Shown here in pieces: positions 42,613 to 50,484 of a stretch of 64,000 nt of DNA. The position numbers and the translations under genes were made by a program. The DNA is taken from assembly GCF_000024865.1 (NCBI RefSeq), contig NC_013595.1, positions 1,550,001-1,614,000 of the forward strand, read 5' to 3'. The notes beneath the pieces were generated by a model. It was not told the origin of the DNA and did no database searches. It worked only from the letters and a program-made list of their open reading frames with translations. The DNA is from Streptosporangium roseum DSM 43021. GTDB taxonomy: Bacteria > Actinomycetota > Actinomycetes > Streptosporangiales > Streptosporangiaceae. Positions within the stretch are counted from its first letter, which is position 1; the number at the start of each line of letters is the position of its first letter.

Positions 42613-42686
42613 GTATCAACATTATCTATGAATAAAGAGCAAGATAGACATTAGACGGCATGTATTGTCCGGCGCACTCTTGAGAC
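42613..42686. promoter_or_regulatory. AT-rich divergent LysR promoter region
   Basis: The 74-base gap contains an AT-rich stretch, AACATTATCTATGAATAAAG, unusual in this genome and typical of a LysR binding region (T-N11-A-like). The exact operator was not resolved. Confidence 0.45.
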
Positions 42687-43211
42687 ATGGGAATCATGAC
42701 GCTCGCCCGTCCCGGCTTGGCGGAGCTGGTCGCGGGAGTCCGAGAGCTGGTCGACAGATCCGCCACCCCCCGGACGACGGCTTTCGCCGTGGCCGACATG
42801 TTGCGTGAACGGCTGCCCTCTCCCGAGATCCTCACCGAGGAGGAACGTCTGGGAGACCCCGGCCACTACATCAGCCACCCCCTCCACACCGAGGCGGCCT
42901 TCTCGATCATGGCGGTCGTCTGGCGGCCCGGTCAGGAGACCGTGATCCACGACCACATCGCCTGGTGCGTGTTCGGGATCCTGCAAGGGGTCGAATACGA
43001 GACGCTCTACCGCCTCGACGGAGACCATCTGACGGAGATCGGCCGGACGGCCAACCAGGCGGGGGAGGTCAGCGGCTTCGCCCCGCCCGGAGACATCCAC
43101 CGGGTCCGCAACACCGGCGACAGCACGGCGATCTCCCTTCACATCTACGGCGCCGACCTCGGCGCCGCTCCGAGCAGCATCCGCCGGGTCTACGACCTGC
43201 CCGTCCGCTGA
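42687..43211 (+). CDS. Cysteine dioxygenase-type cupin (thiol dioxygenase)
   Basis: 174 residues. The cupin iron ligands are visible: HDH in ETVIHDHIAWCVFGILQG and a third His in GDIHRVRN, with a possible thioether partner cysteine in IAWCVFG. The family oxidises cysteine or 3-mercaptopropionate to the sulfinic acid in the cytoplasm. Length is near the bacterial CDO norm of 180-200. It is likely controlled by the divergent LysR. Cysteine and 3-mercaptopropionate cannot be told apart from this reading alone. Confidence 0.82.
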   Translation: MGIMTLARPGLAELVAGVRELVDRSATPRTTAFAVADMLRERLPSPEILTEEERLGDPGHYISHPLHTEAAFSIMAVVWRPGQETVIHDHIAWCVFGILQGVEYETLYRLDGDHLTEIGRTANQAGEVSGFAPPGDIHRVRNTGDSTAISLHIYGADLGAAPSSIRRVYDLPVR

Positions 43212-43319
43212 CATCCGCCGGCTCTCCCCCGGCAGGTGCGCGCCAGTCACCTCCAAGTCGGCGACAAGCCCCCGAGGCCACGATGAGGGCGTCCCGGTTT
43301 CTCCGGAAAGGAGCGAGTC

Positions 43320-43454
43320 ATGCGTAAGATCACGCGCCTGTACATGCTGGTCCTCGCCACGGCCGTACCCGTCTTCTCCGTGCTGCTGTCCGGCACCGCG
43401 GAGGCCATCCGCATCGCCAACCACTGCGAGCCGTCGTCCCCTGACGGTGTTTGA
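43320..43454 (+). CDS. Small secreted peptide, 44 residues
   Basis: An ATG preceded by a strong GGAAAGGAG site opens a 44-codon frame: a basic start MRKITRLY, a hydrophobic core MLVLATAVPVFSVLLSG and a signal-peptidase-like TAEA, leaving a mature peptide of about 15 residues containing one Cys (IRIANHCEPSSPDGV). Its stop overlaps the GTG of the TPR gene by eight bases, suggesting translational coupling. No family is recognised. It may be a secreted signal or simply a leader for the downstream gene. Confidence 0.6.
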   Translation: MRKITRLYMLVLATAVPVFSVLLSGTAEAIRIANHCEPSSPDGV

Positions 43455-44394
43455 GCGGTATGTACGGCACCGCCGGATCAGGGTGATCCGGCGGTGCCTC
43501 ATACGGGCTGTCCACTGCCGCAGGCGCGGATGGCACGCCGAGGCCGAGCGGTGGGCGCGGCGGGCGACCGAGGCGGCGCGCCAGGCGGATCTGGCCGGGC
43601 ACGCGACGCTCCTGGTGGATCTGGCGTCGCTCTGGCACGGGCTCACGCGCTACGCGGAGGCGCATGAGTGCGCCCGGATGGCAGTGGAGTCGTCGGCCGC
43701 GGAGCCCCCCGGCCCCGGCCGCGACGGACCGCTCGCCGACGCGCTGGTCCGGATGGGCGACGTCGAGCGCCGGCAGGCCAGGTACGCCACGGCCGAGGCG
43801 CACCTGCGCCGGGCGTCCGGGCTGGTGGACGAGCCGGACCGGGAGCGGGCCGCGACCGTGCGGCTGGCCCTGGGCGTACTGTGCAAGGAGACCGGCCGGT
43901 ACGACGAGGCCGAGACGCACTACCGGGAGGCGCTGGCCTGCCTGGAGCGGCACGGAGCCGACCACCCGATGCGCGCCGACGCCCTGCACAACCTCGCGGG
44001 GCTCGCGCACGCCCGGGGCGGCGGCGATCCCGCCGGAGAACACCACGCGCGGGCCGCGATCGAGATCCGGCAGAGAGCGCTCGGCCCTCACCACGACCAC
44101 GTCGCGGCGGATCTGGCCGTGCTCGGCGCGGTGCTCGCGGACCAGGGCAGGCACGCCGAGGCGGCGGAAGCGCTGCATCGGGCCATGAGCATCTTCCGCG
44201 AGCGCCTGGGAGCCGATCACTACGAGGTGGCGGTGTGCCAGGTCAACCTGGCGCACCTGGACGATCTCCAGGGCCGCGCGGAGGAGGCGGGCCGACGCTA
44301 CCGGGACGCCCTGCGCATCAAGCGCCGCGCCCTCGACCCGGGCCACCCGGAGGTGGAGCGCCTGTCCGCACTCGTGAGGGCACGGCCCGGGTAG
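43447..44394 (+). CDS. Tetratricopeptide-repeat protein (kinesin light chain-like repeats)
   Basis: 315 residues, GTG start inside the end of the small peptide gene. At least five 40-42-residue helical repeats follow, with blocks such as YDEAETHYREALACLERHG, HHDHVAADLAVLGAVLADQG and RAEEAGRRYRDALRIKRRAL, typical of TPR_12/kinesin-light-chain repeats. No DNA-binding, NB-ARC or catalytic domain is attached. It is probably a cytoplasmic scaffold or peptide-binding protein. Coupling to a tiny secreted peptide resembles the layout of some peptide-sensing systems, but this is only an analogy. Confidence 0.75.
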   Translation: MFERYVRHRRIRVIRRCLIRAVHCRRRGWHAEAERWARRATEAARQADLAGHATLLVDLASLWHGLTRYAEAHECARMAVESSAAEPPGPGRDGPLADALVRMGDVERRQARYATAEAHLRRASGLVDEPDRERAATVRLALGVLCKETGRYDEAETHYREALACLERHGADHPMRADALHNLAGLAHARGGGDPAGEHHARAAIEIRQRALGPHHDHVAADLAVLGAVLADQGRHAEAAEALHRAMSIFRERLGADHYEVAVCQVNLAHLDDLQGRAEEAGRRYRDALRIKRRALDPGHPEVERLSALVRARPG

Positions 44395-44410
44395 GGGACC
44401 GCGGCCCGGG

Positions 44411-45157
44411 TCAGCTCTCCACCTCGGGCTTGCGGTCCTGGCGGAGGCTCTCCTTGATGGCCTCCAGGCGGGCGGCGCCCTCGACGTCGATGGCGGCGCG
44501 TTCGACCTCGATCATCCGGGCCTCGACGGAGTTGGAGGTCAGCTCGGCCTCGCCGAGGGCGCGGGCGTAGCGCTTCTCGATCTTCTCGCGGACCTGGTCC
44601 ATGGTCGGGGTGTCGCCGGCGGGGGTGAGGCCGGACAGGTCGCCCATGGCCTTGTTGAGCTGCTCCTGCATCTTGGCCTGGTCGAGCTGGGAGAGCAGGC
44701 GCATCCGCTCGGCGATCTTCTTCTGCAGGGCCATGGCGTTGTTCTCGACCGCCGCGCGGGCCTGGGCGGAGGACTGCCTGGCCCGCTCGTGCATGAGCTG
44801 GACGTCCCCCATCGCGGTCTCGGCCGCCACCAGCCGGGAGGCGAAGGCGCGGGCGGAGTCCTCGTAGGACAGCGCCTTGCGCTCGTCGCCCGCGGCCCGC
44901 GCCTGGTCGGCCAGCAGGACCGCCTGGCGGGCGTTGGCCTGGAGCTTCTCGGTCTCCTCCAGCGAGCGGGCGAGCTTCATCTCCAGCTCGCGCTCGTTGC
45001 CGATGACCGCGGCCGCCTGCTGGGACAGCCGCTGGTGCTGCTCCTTGGCCTCCTGGATGGCCTGCTCGATCTGGATCCGCGGGTCGGACAGCTCGTCCAA
45101 CCGGCCGGACAGGGCGAAGACCATGTAGCGCCAGGCCCGGCGGATGACCTTGAACAT
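44411..45157 (-). CDS. pspA: PspA/IM30 family phage-shock protein
   Basis: 248 residues, almost entirely coiled coil. The N-terminal amphipathic helix MFKVIRRAWRYMVFALSG, then DPRIQIEQAIQEAKEQHQRL and long heptads define PspA/IM30/Vipp1 proteins, ESCRT-III relatives that bind stressed inner membrane. The C-terminal end has a short acidic tail. It is the last gene of a four-gene minus-strand set with only ten bases after the upstream gene, so it is probably co-expressed with the VWA proteins. Confidence 0.92.
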   Translation of the reverse strand: MFKVIRRAWRYMVFALSGRLDELSDPRIQIEQAIQEAKEQHQRLSQQAAAVIGNERELEMKLARSLEETEKLQANARQAVLLADQARAAGDERKALSYEDSARAFASRLVAAETAMGDVQLMHERARQSSAQARAAVENNAMALQKKIAERMRLLSQLDQAKMQEQLNKAMGDLSGLTPAGDTPTMDQVREKIEKRYARALGEAELTSNSVEARMIEVERAAIDVEGAARLEAIKESLRQDRKPEVES

Positions 45158-45167
45158 GGGGGGCTCC

Positions 45168-45905
45168 TTAGCGATCCAGCGCGTCGCGGGTGATCTGTTC
45201 GGTTTCGTGCAGGCCCTGGCGGACCCCTTCGAGGTTGTCCGCGAGCTCGTCGAGCACCCGGGTCGGCTCCAGGGCTCCGGGTGCCGCCATCGCCGACAGC
45301 TCCACCAGCCGGGCGAGGAGTCCCTCGATGCTGATCGTGCTCGACTCCATCCGGGCGAGCACCTGGCTGTAGGTCTGGGAGAGCCGCTCGACCACGGCCT
45401 GCTGGGAGGCCAGCGAGGCGAGGGCGCGGTCGAGGTCGTGGACCAGCTCCTCGCGGGCGTTCTTCCGGGTCCGGGTGAGCCGCGTGCGCTCGTTCCGGAG
45501 CCGTTCGAGGTCGAACCTGGCGAGCGCGGTGCCGGTCAGCGAGGCCTGCTCGGCCAGGCGTTCCAGCGTGGCAGTGGAGTCGTCGACCTGGGACCGCATC
45601 AGTGCGATCCGCTCGGCCAGCGGGCCTGCTCCCATGGAGGCGCTCAGCTCGCCGAAGCCGCGCGCGGCCGAGCCGGCCCGCTCCAGCCAGTGGGCCTCCC
45701 TGCTGCCGGCGGTGACGTCCGGCGCGGTACGGCCGCCGCCGTCCCGCCCCTGGACGGTGGCGATGGCCGTCTTGGCCAGCCAGACGGCGACCCCGACGGC
45801 CCCGGCGGCGGCCGGGTGCACGCTGACGGCCCAGGCGGCGCCCCCGGCGGTCGCACCGAGCAGCAGACCCCACGGATCTCGTAGTTCATCGAGGAAACGG
45901 GACAT
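45168..45905 (-). CDS. PspA-associated membrane and coiled-coil protein (PspM-like position)
   Basis: 245 residues. Two short hydrophobic stretches near residues 12-48 (LLLGATAGGAAWAVSV and VGVAVWLAKTAIA) are followed by long helices rich in Leu, Arg and Glu (RFDLERLRNERTRLTRTRKN), ending acidic. Its start overlaps the stop of the VWA gene by one base (TGATG) and it precedes pspA by ten bases. By size and place it resembles the membrane partner PspM of mycobacteria, which holds PspA at the membrane, but I see no direct sequence match to claim orthology. Confidence 0.75.
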   Translation of the reverse strand: MSRFLDELRDPWGLLLGATAGGAAWAVSVHPAAAGAVGVAVWLAKTAIATVQGRDGGGRTAPDVTAGSREAHWLERAGSAARGFGELSASMGAGPLAERIALMRSQVDDSTATLERLAEQASLTGTALARFDLERLRNERTRLTRTRKNAREELVHDLDRALASLASQQAVVERLSQTYSQVLARMESSTISIEGLLARLVELSAMAAPGALEPTRVLDELADNLEGVRQGLHETEQITRDALDR

Positions 45906-47734
45906 CAGAAGTTGGATACCACCGCGGTGAACACCTGGTCGATACTTCCCGACTCGCGGGAGTCGTAGGCGGCCGCGTTGGTCGTCTCGGAGATCTGCTT
46001 GAGCACGCCGAGGTCGGCGTCCTGGCCGTAGGCGATCGTGAACATCCGCACCGACTCCTCGGCGGACTCGGCGCGCAAATCGGGCAGCAGGTTCTCCAGC
46101 GACAGGCTGTTGTTGTCCTCGTTCTTGCCGTCGGTCAGGAAGATCACCGCGTTGATCGCCTCTCCGCTGTGCCGGTCGCGCACGTGCTGGTAGGCGGCGA
46201 GCGCGGTGTCGTAGAGGCCGGTCCCGCCGTCGGGGGTCAGGCCGTCGAGGCGGGTACGCAGGGTCTTGCGCTGGGCGGCGTCCACGGTGTCCAGCGGGGC
46301 CAGCTCCAGATGGTCCTTCTCACCGTCCCGCTTGGTGGAGAACATCCACAGGCCGACCTTGTCGTGCGGGCCGAACTGGGGCAGCGCGTTGATCGCGGCC
46401 TGCTTGGCCAGGTCCAGCTTGCTCCTGCCGGTGTCCGGCACGCCGGCGCCCATCGAGCCGGACACGTCGATCACCATGAGCACGTTGGCGGGCTTGCGCA
46501 GGTCGGCCCAGCTGGAGAGCACCTTGTCCAGCACGTTGGGGGCGGGCGGGCTGAGCGCGGTCCTGGGCTCGGCGGGCAGCAGGCCGTTCGCCTCGGTGAT
46601 CAGCTTGCCCGCCTTCCCCTCGTGCGACCGGAAGGCGAAGTCGGCGAAGCGCCTCTGCTGCTCCGGGGCCTGCAGGTGGGCCAGGAAGTCGGCGGCCACC
46701 TGCCGCTTGGCGTCGTCCACCCACGGCGCGGTCAGCACGGCGTAGGGGTTGTCGGAGTAGAGCGTGCCCTCCTTGGGGTAGATCGCCACCAGCGGCACCT
46801 TGGGCTTGCCGTGCTTGCCCAGCGTCTTCGGGTCGCCCGTCGGGTTGCCCTGGTTGTAGTCCCAGACCGACTTCTCCTCCACGGCCACCGCGGAGATGTA
46901 GCTCAGGCCCGCCCCCGCGTCGTCGGCCCGCTGCAGGTTCGACAGGAACGTCAGTGTCGTGTCGCCGTAGTGCACGATCGAGCGCTCCACGCCCTGGACG
47001 AAGTCCCGCGTCCTGGGATCGGCCACGTTCTTCTCCGACAGGTCGCCCGACAGGCCGGTGGCCGCGAAGTAGGCGCCGACGGTGGCGTTCAGGCCGCTGG
47101 TCGAGAAATTGGGGTTGGTCTTCCCCAGGCGGAAGTCGCCCCACTCCGGATGGTCGTACTTGGCCCAGGAGCCGGCCGACAGGTCGAGCAGGTCGGCCCA
47201 GCCGAGCTTCTTGCCCGGCCAGCCCAGGGCCTCGGCCATCGGCTTGGGCATCGCGATGACCAGGGGGGTCTTGGCGATCGACGGGTTCTCCGCGGCGACC
47301 AGGGAGCCGGTGTCGTTTCCCTGGGCGCGCTGCTGGAGCAGGGTGACCCAGCCGCTGCTCGCCGGGGACCAGACATCCGGCCGCGGGCCGTCCTGGCGCT
47401 CGTCCCAGCCGCGGGCCAGCGCCTGCATCGCGCCGCCGCTGGCCTTGGTCACGACGACCACGTCGGCGCAGCGCTCGCCGACCTTCCTGCCGTTGTAGCC
47501 GGCCGCGACCGTCCGCAGCAGCTCGGCCTTCTCCGACGACGCCGCCACGGTCAGGGTGACCCCGCCGGCGCCGCAGGCCGTGGTCTGCTTGGCGTTCCGC
47601 GGCCGCTCCGGCTCGGCGCTCCCGACGTACAGCCGCAGACCGACGATCAACGCCCCGGCGAGAATGATCGCGATGATGAAGGGAGCGAAGTTCCTGCGCG
47701 GTCGCTGCGGCTGCTGGTACAACCCGGCCTCCAT
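45905..47734 (-). CDS. Membrane-anchored solute-binding and VWA domain protein, copy 1
   Basis: 609 residues. An N-terminal helix (about 18-38) leads to an extracytoplasmic periplasmic-binding-like domain (about 50-390; GVTLTVAASSEKAELLRTVA, WSPASSGWVTLL). It is followed by a von Willebrand A domain with an intact MIDAS: DVSGSMG, the threonine in GGTGLYDT and DGKNEDN. The pairing of these domains is typical of actinobacterial VWA proteins of unknown role near PspA. It is 60 bases from a paralogue at 47795 with the same plan. Probably senses or binds ligands outside the membrane and signals to the Psp proteins. Confidence 0.85.
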   Translation of the reverse strand: MEAGLYQQPQRPRRNFAPFIIAIILAGALIVGLRLYVGSAEPERPRNAKQTTACGAGGVTLTVAASSEKAELLRTVAAGYNGRKVGERCADVVVVTKASGGAMQALARGWDERQDGPRPDVWSPASSGWVTLLQQRAQGNDTGSLVAAENPSIAKTPLVIAMPKPMAEALGWPGKKLGWADLLDLSAGSWAKYDHPEWGDFRLGKTNPNFSTSGLNATVGAYFAATGLSGDLSEKNVADPRTRDFVQGVERSIVHYGDTTLTFLSNLQRADDAGAGLSYISAVAVEEKSVWDYNQGNPTGDPKTLGKHGKPKVPLVAIYPKEGTLYSDNPYAVLTAPWVDDAKRQVAADFLAHLQAPEQQRRFADFAFRSHEGKAGKLITEANGLLPAEPRTALSPPAPNVLDKVLSSWADLRKPANVLMVIDVSGSMGAGVPDTGRSKLDLAKQAAINALPQFGPHDKVGLWMFSTKRDGEKDHLELAPLDTVDAAQRKTLRTRLDGLTPDGGTGLYDTALAAYQHVRDRHSGEAINAVIFLTDGKNEDNNSLSLENLLPDLRAESAEESVRMFTIAYGQDADLGVLKQISETTNAAAYDSRESGSIDQVFTAVVSNF

Positions 47735-47794
47735 GGTGTCAGTACTTATCCGACGAATGAGCCCTTGCCATAGTTCGCCGTGACGAGAACGCGG

Positions 47795-49579
47795 TCAGAA
47801 GTTGGAGATCACGCTGGTGAAGACCTGGTCGATGGTGTCCGCCCGGGAGGAGTCGTAGGCGGCTCCGTCGGTGGCCTCGGCGATCCGCTTGAGCACGCCC
47901 TGGTCGGCGCCCTCGCCGTATCCGATGGTGAACAGGCGCACGTCGGGGTTGAGCTTGCCGAGCAGGTTGTCCAGGTCGCTGCCGCCGGTCTTCTCGTTCT
48001 TGCCGTCGGTGAGGAAGACCACCGCGTTGATCGCCCCGGCGTCCCTGGCCCCGCGCATCCGCTCGACGGCCGCGAGCGTGGTGTCGTAGAGCCCGGTCCC
48101 GCCCCCGGCGGTCAGCCCGTCGAGCTCGTCGCGGAGCGCCGGGCCGATCTTCGACACCGAGTCGATCGGGACCAGCTCCCGGTAGTCCCTGTCGCCGTCC
48201 TGCCTGGTGGAGAAGGCCCACAGGCCGACCTTGTCGTCCCCGCGGAACTGCGGCAGCGCGTTGATCGCGGCCTTCTTGGCCAGCTCCAGGCGGCTCTCGC
48301 CGGTGCCCGCAGCCTCCTCCTCCATCGAGCCTGACTTGTCCACCACGATCAGCACGTTGGCCCGCTTGCGCAGCTCCGACCAGCTCCCCAGGACCTTGTC
48401 CAGGACGGTCGGGGTGGGCAGGTTGAGGGTGGTGATCGTGGCGTCGGGGATGACGCCGTTCTCCCTGGTGGCCTGGGGACCGAGCTTGCCGTCGAAGCCG
48501 CGGTAGCCGTACGACTGGAACCTCGCCTGCACCGGGGCGCTGTGCAGGTAGGTCAGGAAGTCGTCGGCGACGGCCTTCCTGGCCGGGTCCATCCAGGTCA
48601 GCGGGACGTAGGGATGGTCGGAGAAGAGCGTGCCCTCCTTGGGGTTGACGGCCACCAGCGGGGTGCGCGGCGGGGCGTGCTTGCCCAGCGTGGCCGGGTT
48701 GCCCGACGGGTTGCCCCGGTTGTAGTCGGTGACCGAGTTCTCCTCGATGGTGATCGCGGAGATGTAGGCCATGGACTCGCCCCGGTCGTCCGCGCGGAGC
48801 AGGTTGCCCAGGAAGGTCATCGAGATGTCACCGTAGTGCACGATCGACTGCTCGACGCCCTTGACGAACTCGCGGGTCTTGGCGTCGGCGATGTCGCCGG
48901 CGGTCAGGTCCGAGGTGGTGCCGGTCGCGGCGAAGTAGGCGCCGATGGTGGCGTTCAGGCCGCTGGTCGAGTAGTTGGGGTTGGTCTTGCCCAGCTTGAA
49001 CTGGCCCCACTCGGGGTGACCGTACTTCGCCCAGCCCTTGGGGTCGGCCGCCAGCCCGGCCAGCTCCGCCCAGCCGATCGCCTTGCCCGGCCAGCCCAGT
49101 GCCTCGGCCATCGGCTTGGGCATCGCGAAGACCAGCGGCGCGGTCACGATCGGGACCGGCTTCCCATCGGCGACCGGTACGGTGCCGTCGGCGCCCCCGG
49201 CCTGCTGGCGCAGCAGCGTCACCCACGCGGAGGCGGCGGGGGACCACACGTCCGGCCGCTCGCCGTCGGTCTGCTCCTTCCACCCCCTGGCCAGCGCCCG
49301 CATCGCGGTGCCCGAGTTGGCCTCGTCGATGACCACCTCGGCGCAGCGCCCGGCCACGGTCCGCCCGCTGTACTCCTTGGCGACCTCCCGCAGGATCCAG
49401 ATCTTGTCCTGCGAGGACGCCACCCGGATCTTCGCCGACTCGCCCGAGCAGGCGCTCGGCTCGCTCTCCCCGCTCCGGCCGACGAACCAGCGCAGTCCTG
49501 CGATCAGCCCGATGGCCAGCACCACGGCCAGGAGGTAGGGCAGGATCCGCCGGCGGGGTCGTGCGGGGGAGTAGGCCAT
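47795..49579 (-). CDS. Membrane-anchored solute-binding and VWA domain protein, copy 2
   Basis: 594 residues and the first gene of the operon. The plan mirrors the neighbour: N-terminal helix (about 12-30), binding domain with KIRVASSQDKIWILREVA and WSPAASAWVTLL, then a VWA domain with the MIDAS residues in VVDKSGSME, GGTGLYDT and LTDGKNEKT. Conserved blocks shared by both copies (PKPMAEALGWPGK, GKTNPNYSTSGLNATIGAYF) show a tandem duplication. The two ligand-binding halves differ more than the VWA halves, suggesting separate ligands. Confidence 0.85.
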   Translation of the reverse strand: MAYSPARPRRRILPYLLAVVLAIGLIAGLRWFVGRSGESEPSACSGESAKIRVASSQDKIWILREVAKEYSGRTVAGRCAEVVIDEANSGTAMRALARGWKEQTDGERPDVWSPAASAWVTLLRQQAGGADGTVPVADGKPVPIVTAPLVFAMPKPMAEALGWPGKAIGWAELAGLAADPKGWAKYGHPEWGQFKLGKTNPNYSTSGLNATIGAYFAATGTTSDLTAGDIADAKTREFVKGVEQSIVHYGDISMTFLGNLLRADDRGESMAYISAITIEENSVTDYNRGNPSGNPATLGKHAPPRTPLVAVNPKEGTLFSDHPYVPLTWMDPARKAVADDFLTYLHSAPVQARFQSYGYRGFDGKLGPQATRENGVIPDATITTLNLPTPTVLDKVLGSWSELRKRANVLIVVDKSGSMEEEAAGTGESRLELAKKAAINALPQFRGDDKVGLWAFSTRQDGDRDYRELVPIDSVSKIGPALRDELDGLTAGGGTGLYDTTLAAVERMRGARDAGAINAVVFLTDGKNEKTGGSDLDNLLGKLNPDVRLFTIGYGEGADQGVLKRIAEATDGAAYDSSRADTIDQVFTSVISNF

Positions 49580-49810
49580 CCGATGATCGTAGGAAGAACT
49601 GATTTACCTGGACAAGGTTTCCGTCATTTCGCTTGGGCCGGCCGTCTCCTACGAGGTCGGGTCGCCGCCTTCCGCGGGGCCGGGTGATCGTCTCCGACGG
49701 GGCCGGGAAGCCATCTTTCACCGTGTCGGCCGTCACCGCCTCCCGCCGGACCGGGACACCGCCCCCCGCGGACCGGGTCTCCGGCCGGACCGCCCTCCGC
49801 CGGGGACGTT

Positions 49811-50470
49811 CTAGCCGGAGACCCGCCCGTGCAGGAGATCGACGAGGGTGGCGTGCACCTGCTCGATCGGACGGTCCGGGTGCAGCGCCCGGCGCTCGAT
49901 CGAGACGGTCAGCACCATGCCGAACACGGCGGTCGCCGCGGTCTCCACGTCCAGGTCCTCCCGGATCGCGCCCTCGGCCACCGCCCGGCGCAGCGCGCCC
50001 GCGTAGACCCCCAGCGCCTGCTCGCGCAGCCGGGCGACCGCGTCCTGCCAGGACGTACGCCACATCTCGGCGAGCAGCACCCGGGCGAACGCGCCGTACT
50101 CCTCGAAGAACCGCAGCTGCGCCATGACCACCGAGTCGAGGGCGTCGAGCGCCGCCTGTCCGGTGTCCGCCTCGCCCATCGCGTCGGCCAGCCGCTGGAT
50201 GCCGTGTTCGAGCAGCGCGGCGAAGAGCGCCTCCTTGCTGCCGAAGTTGTAGAACACGGTGCCCTTGGCCACCCCGGCCCGTTCGGCGATCGCGTCCACC
50301 GTGGCGGCGGTGTAGCCCTGCTCCGCGATCACCTCCACCGCCGCCGTGAACAGCCTGAGCCTCGTCCCGGCCCGGCGGCCGTCCCCCTTCCTCGTGGTCG
50401 CACCCGTCCCGGATTCCCGGCGATCCCGCCCCGTGTCGGCGTCTCTGGCCCCGGCCCGCTGCTGCGTCAT
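49811..50470 (-). CDS. TetR family regulator of the YhgE/ABC operon
   Basis: 219 residues from ATG 50470. The DNA-binding helices are AATVDAIAERAGVAKGTVFYNF, followed by GSKEALFAALL. The ligand domain is helical. It follows the YhgE gene by 14 bases, so it is the third gene of the operon and probably represses it through the palindrome at 53591. The first 30 residues are Arg/Gly-rich and poorly conserved, and the ribosome site is weak, so the true start may be a little downstream. Confidence 0.85.
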   Translation of the reverse strand: MTQQRAGARDADTGRDRRESGTGATTRKGDGRRAGTRLRLFTAAVEVIAEQGYTAATVDAIAERAGVAKGTVFYNFGSKEALFAALLEHGIQRLADAMGEADTGQAALDALDSVVMAQLRFFEEYGAFARVLLAEMWRTSWQDAVARLREQALGVYAGALRRAVAEGAIREDLDVETAATAVFGMVLTVSIERRALHPDRPIEQVHATLVDLLHGRVSG

Positions 50471-50484
50471 GGAGGAAACCGTAG

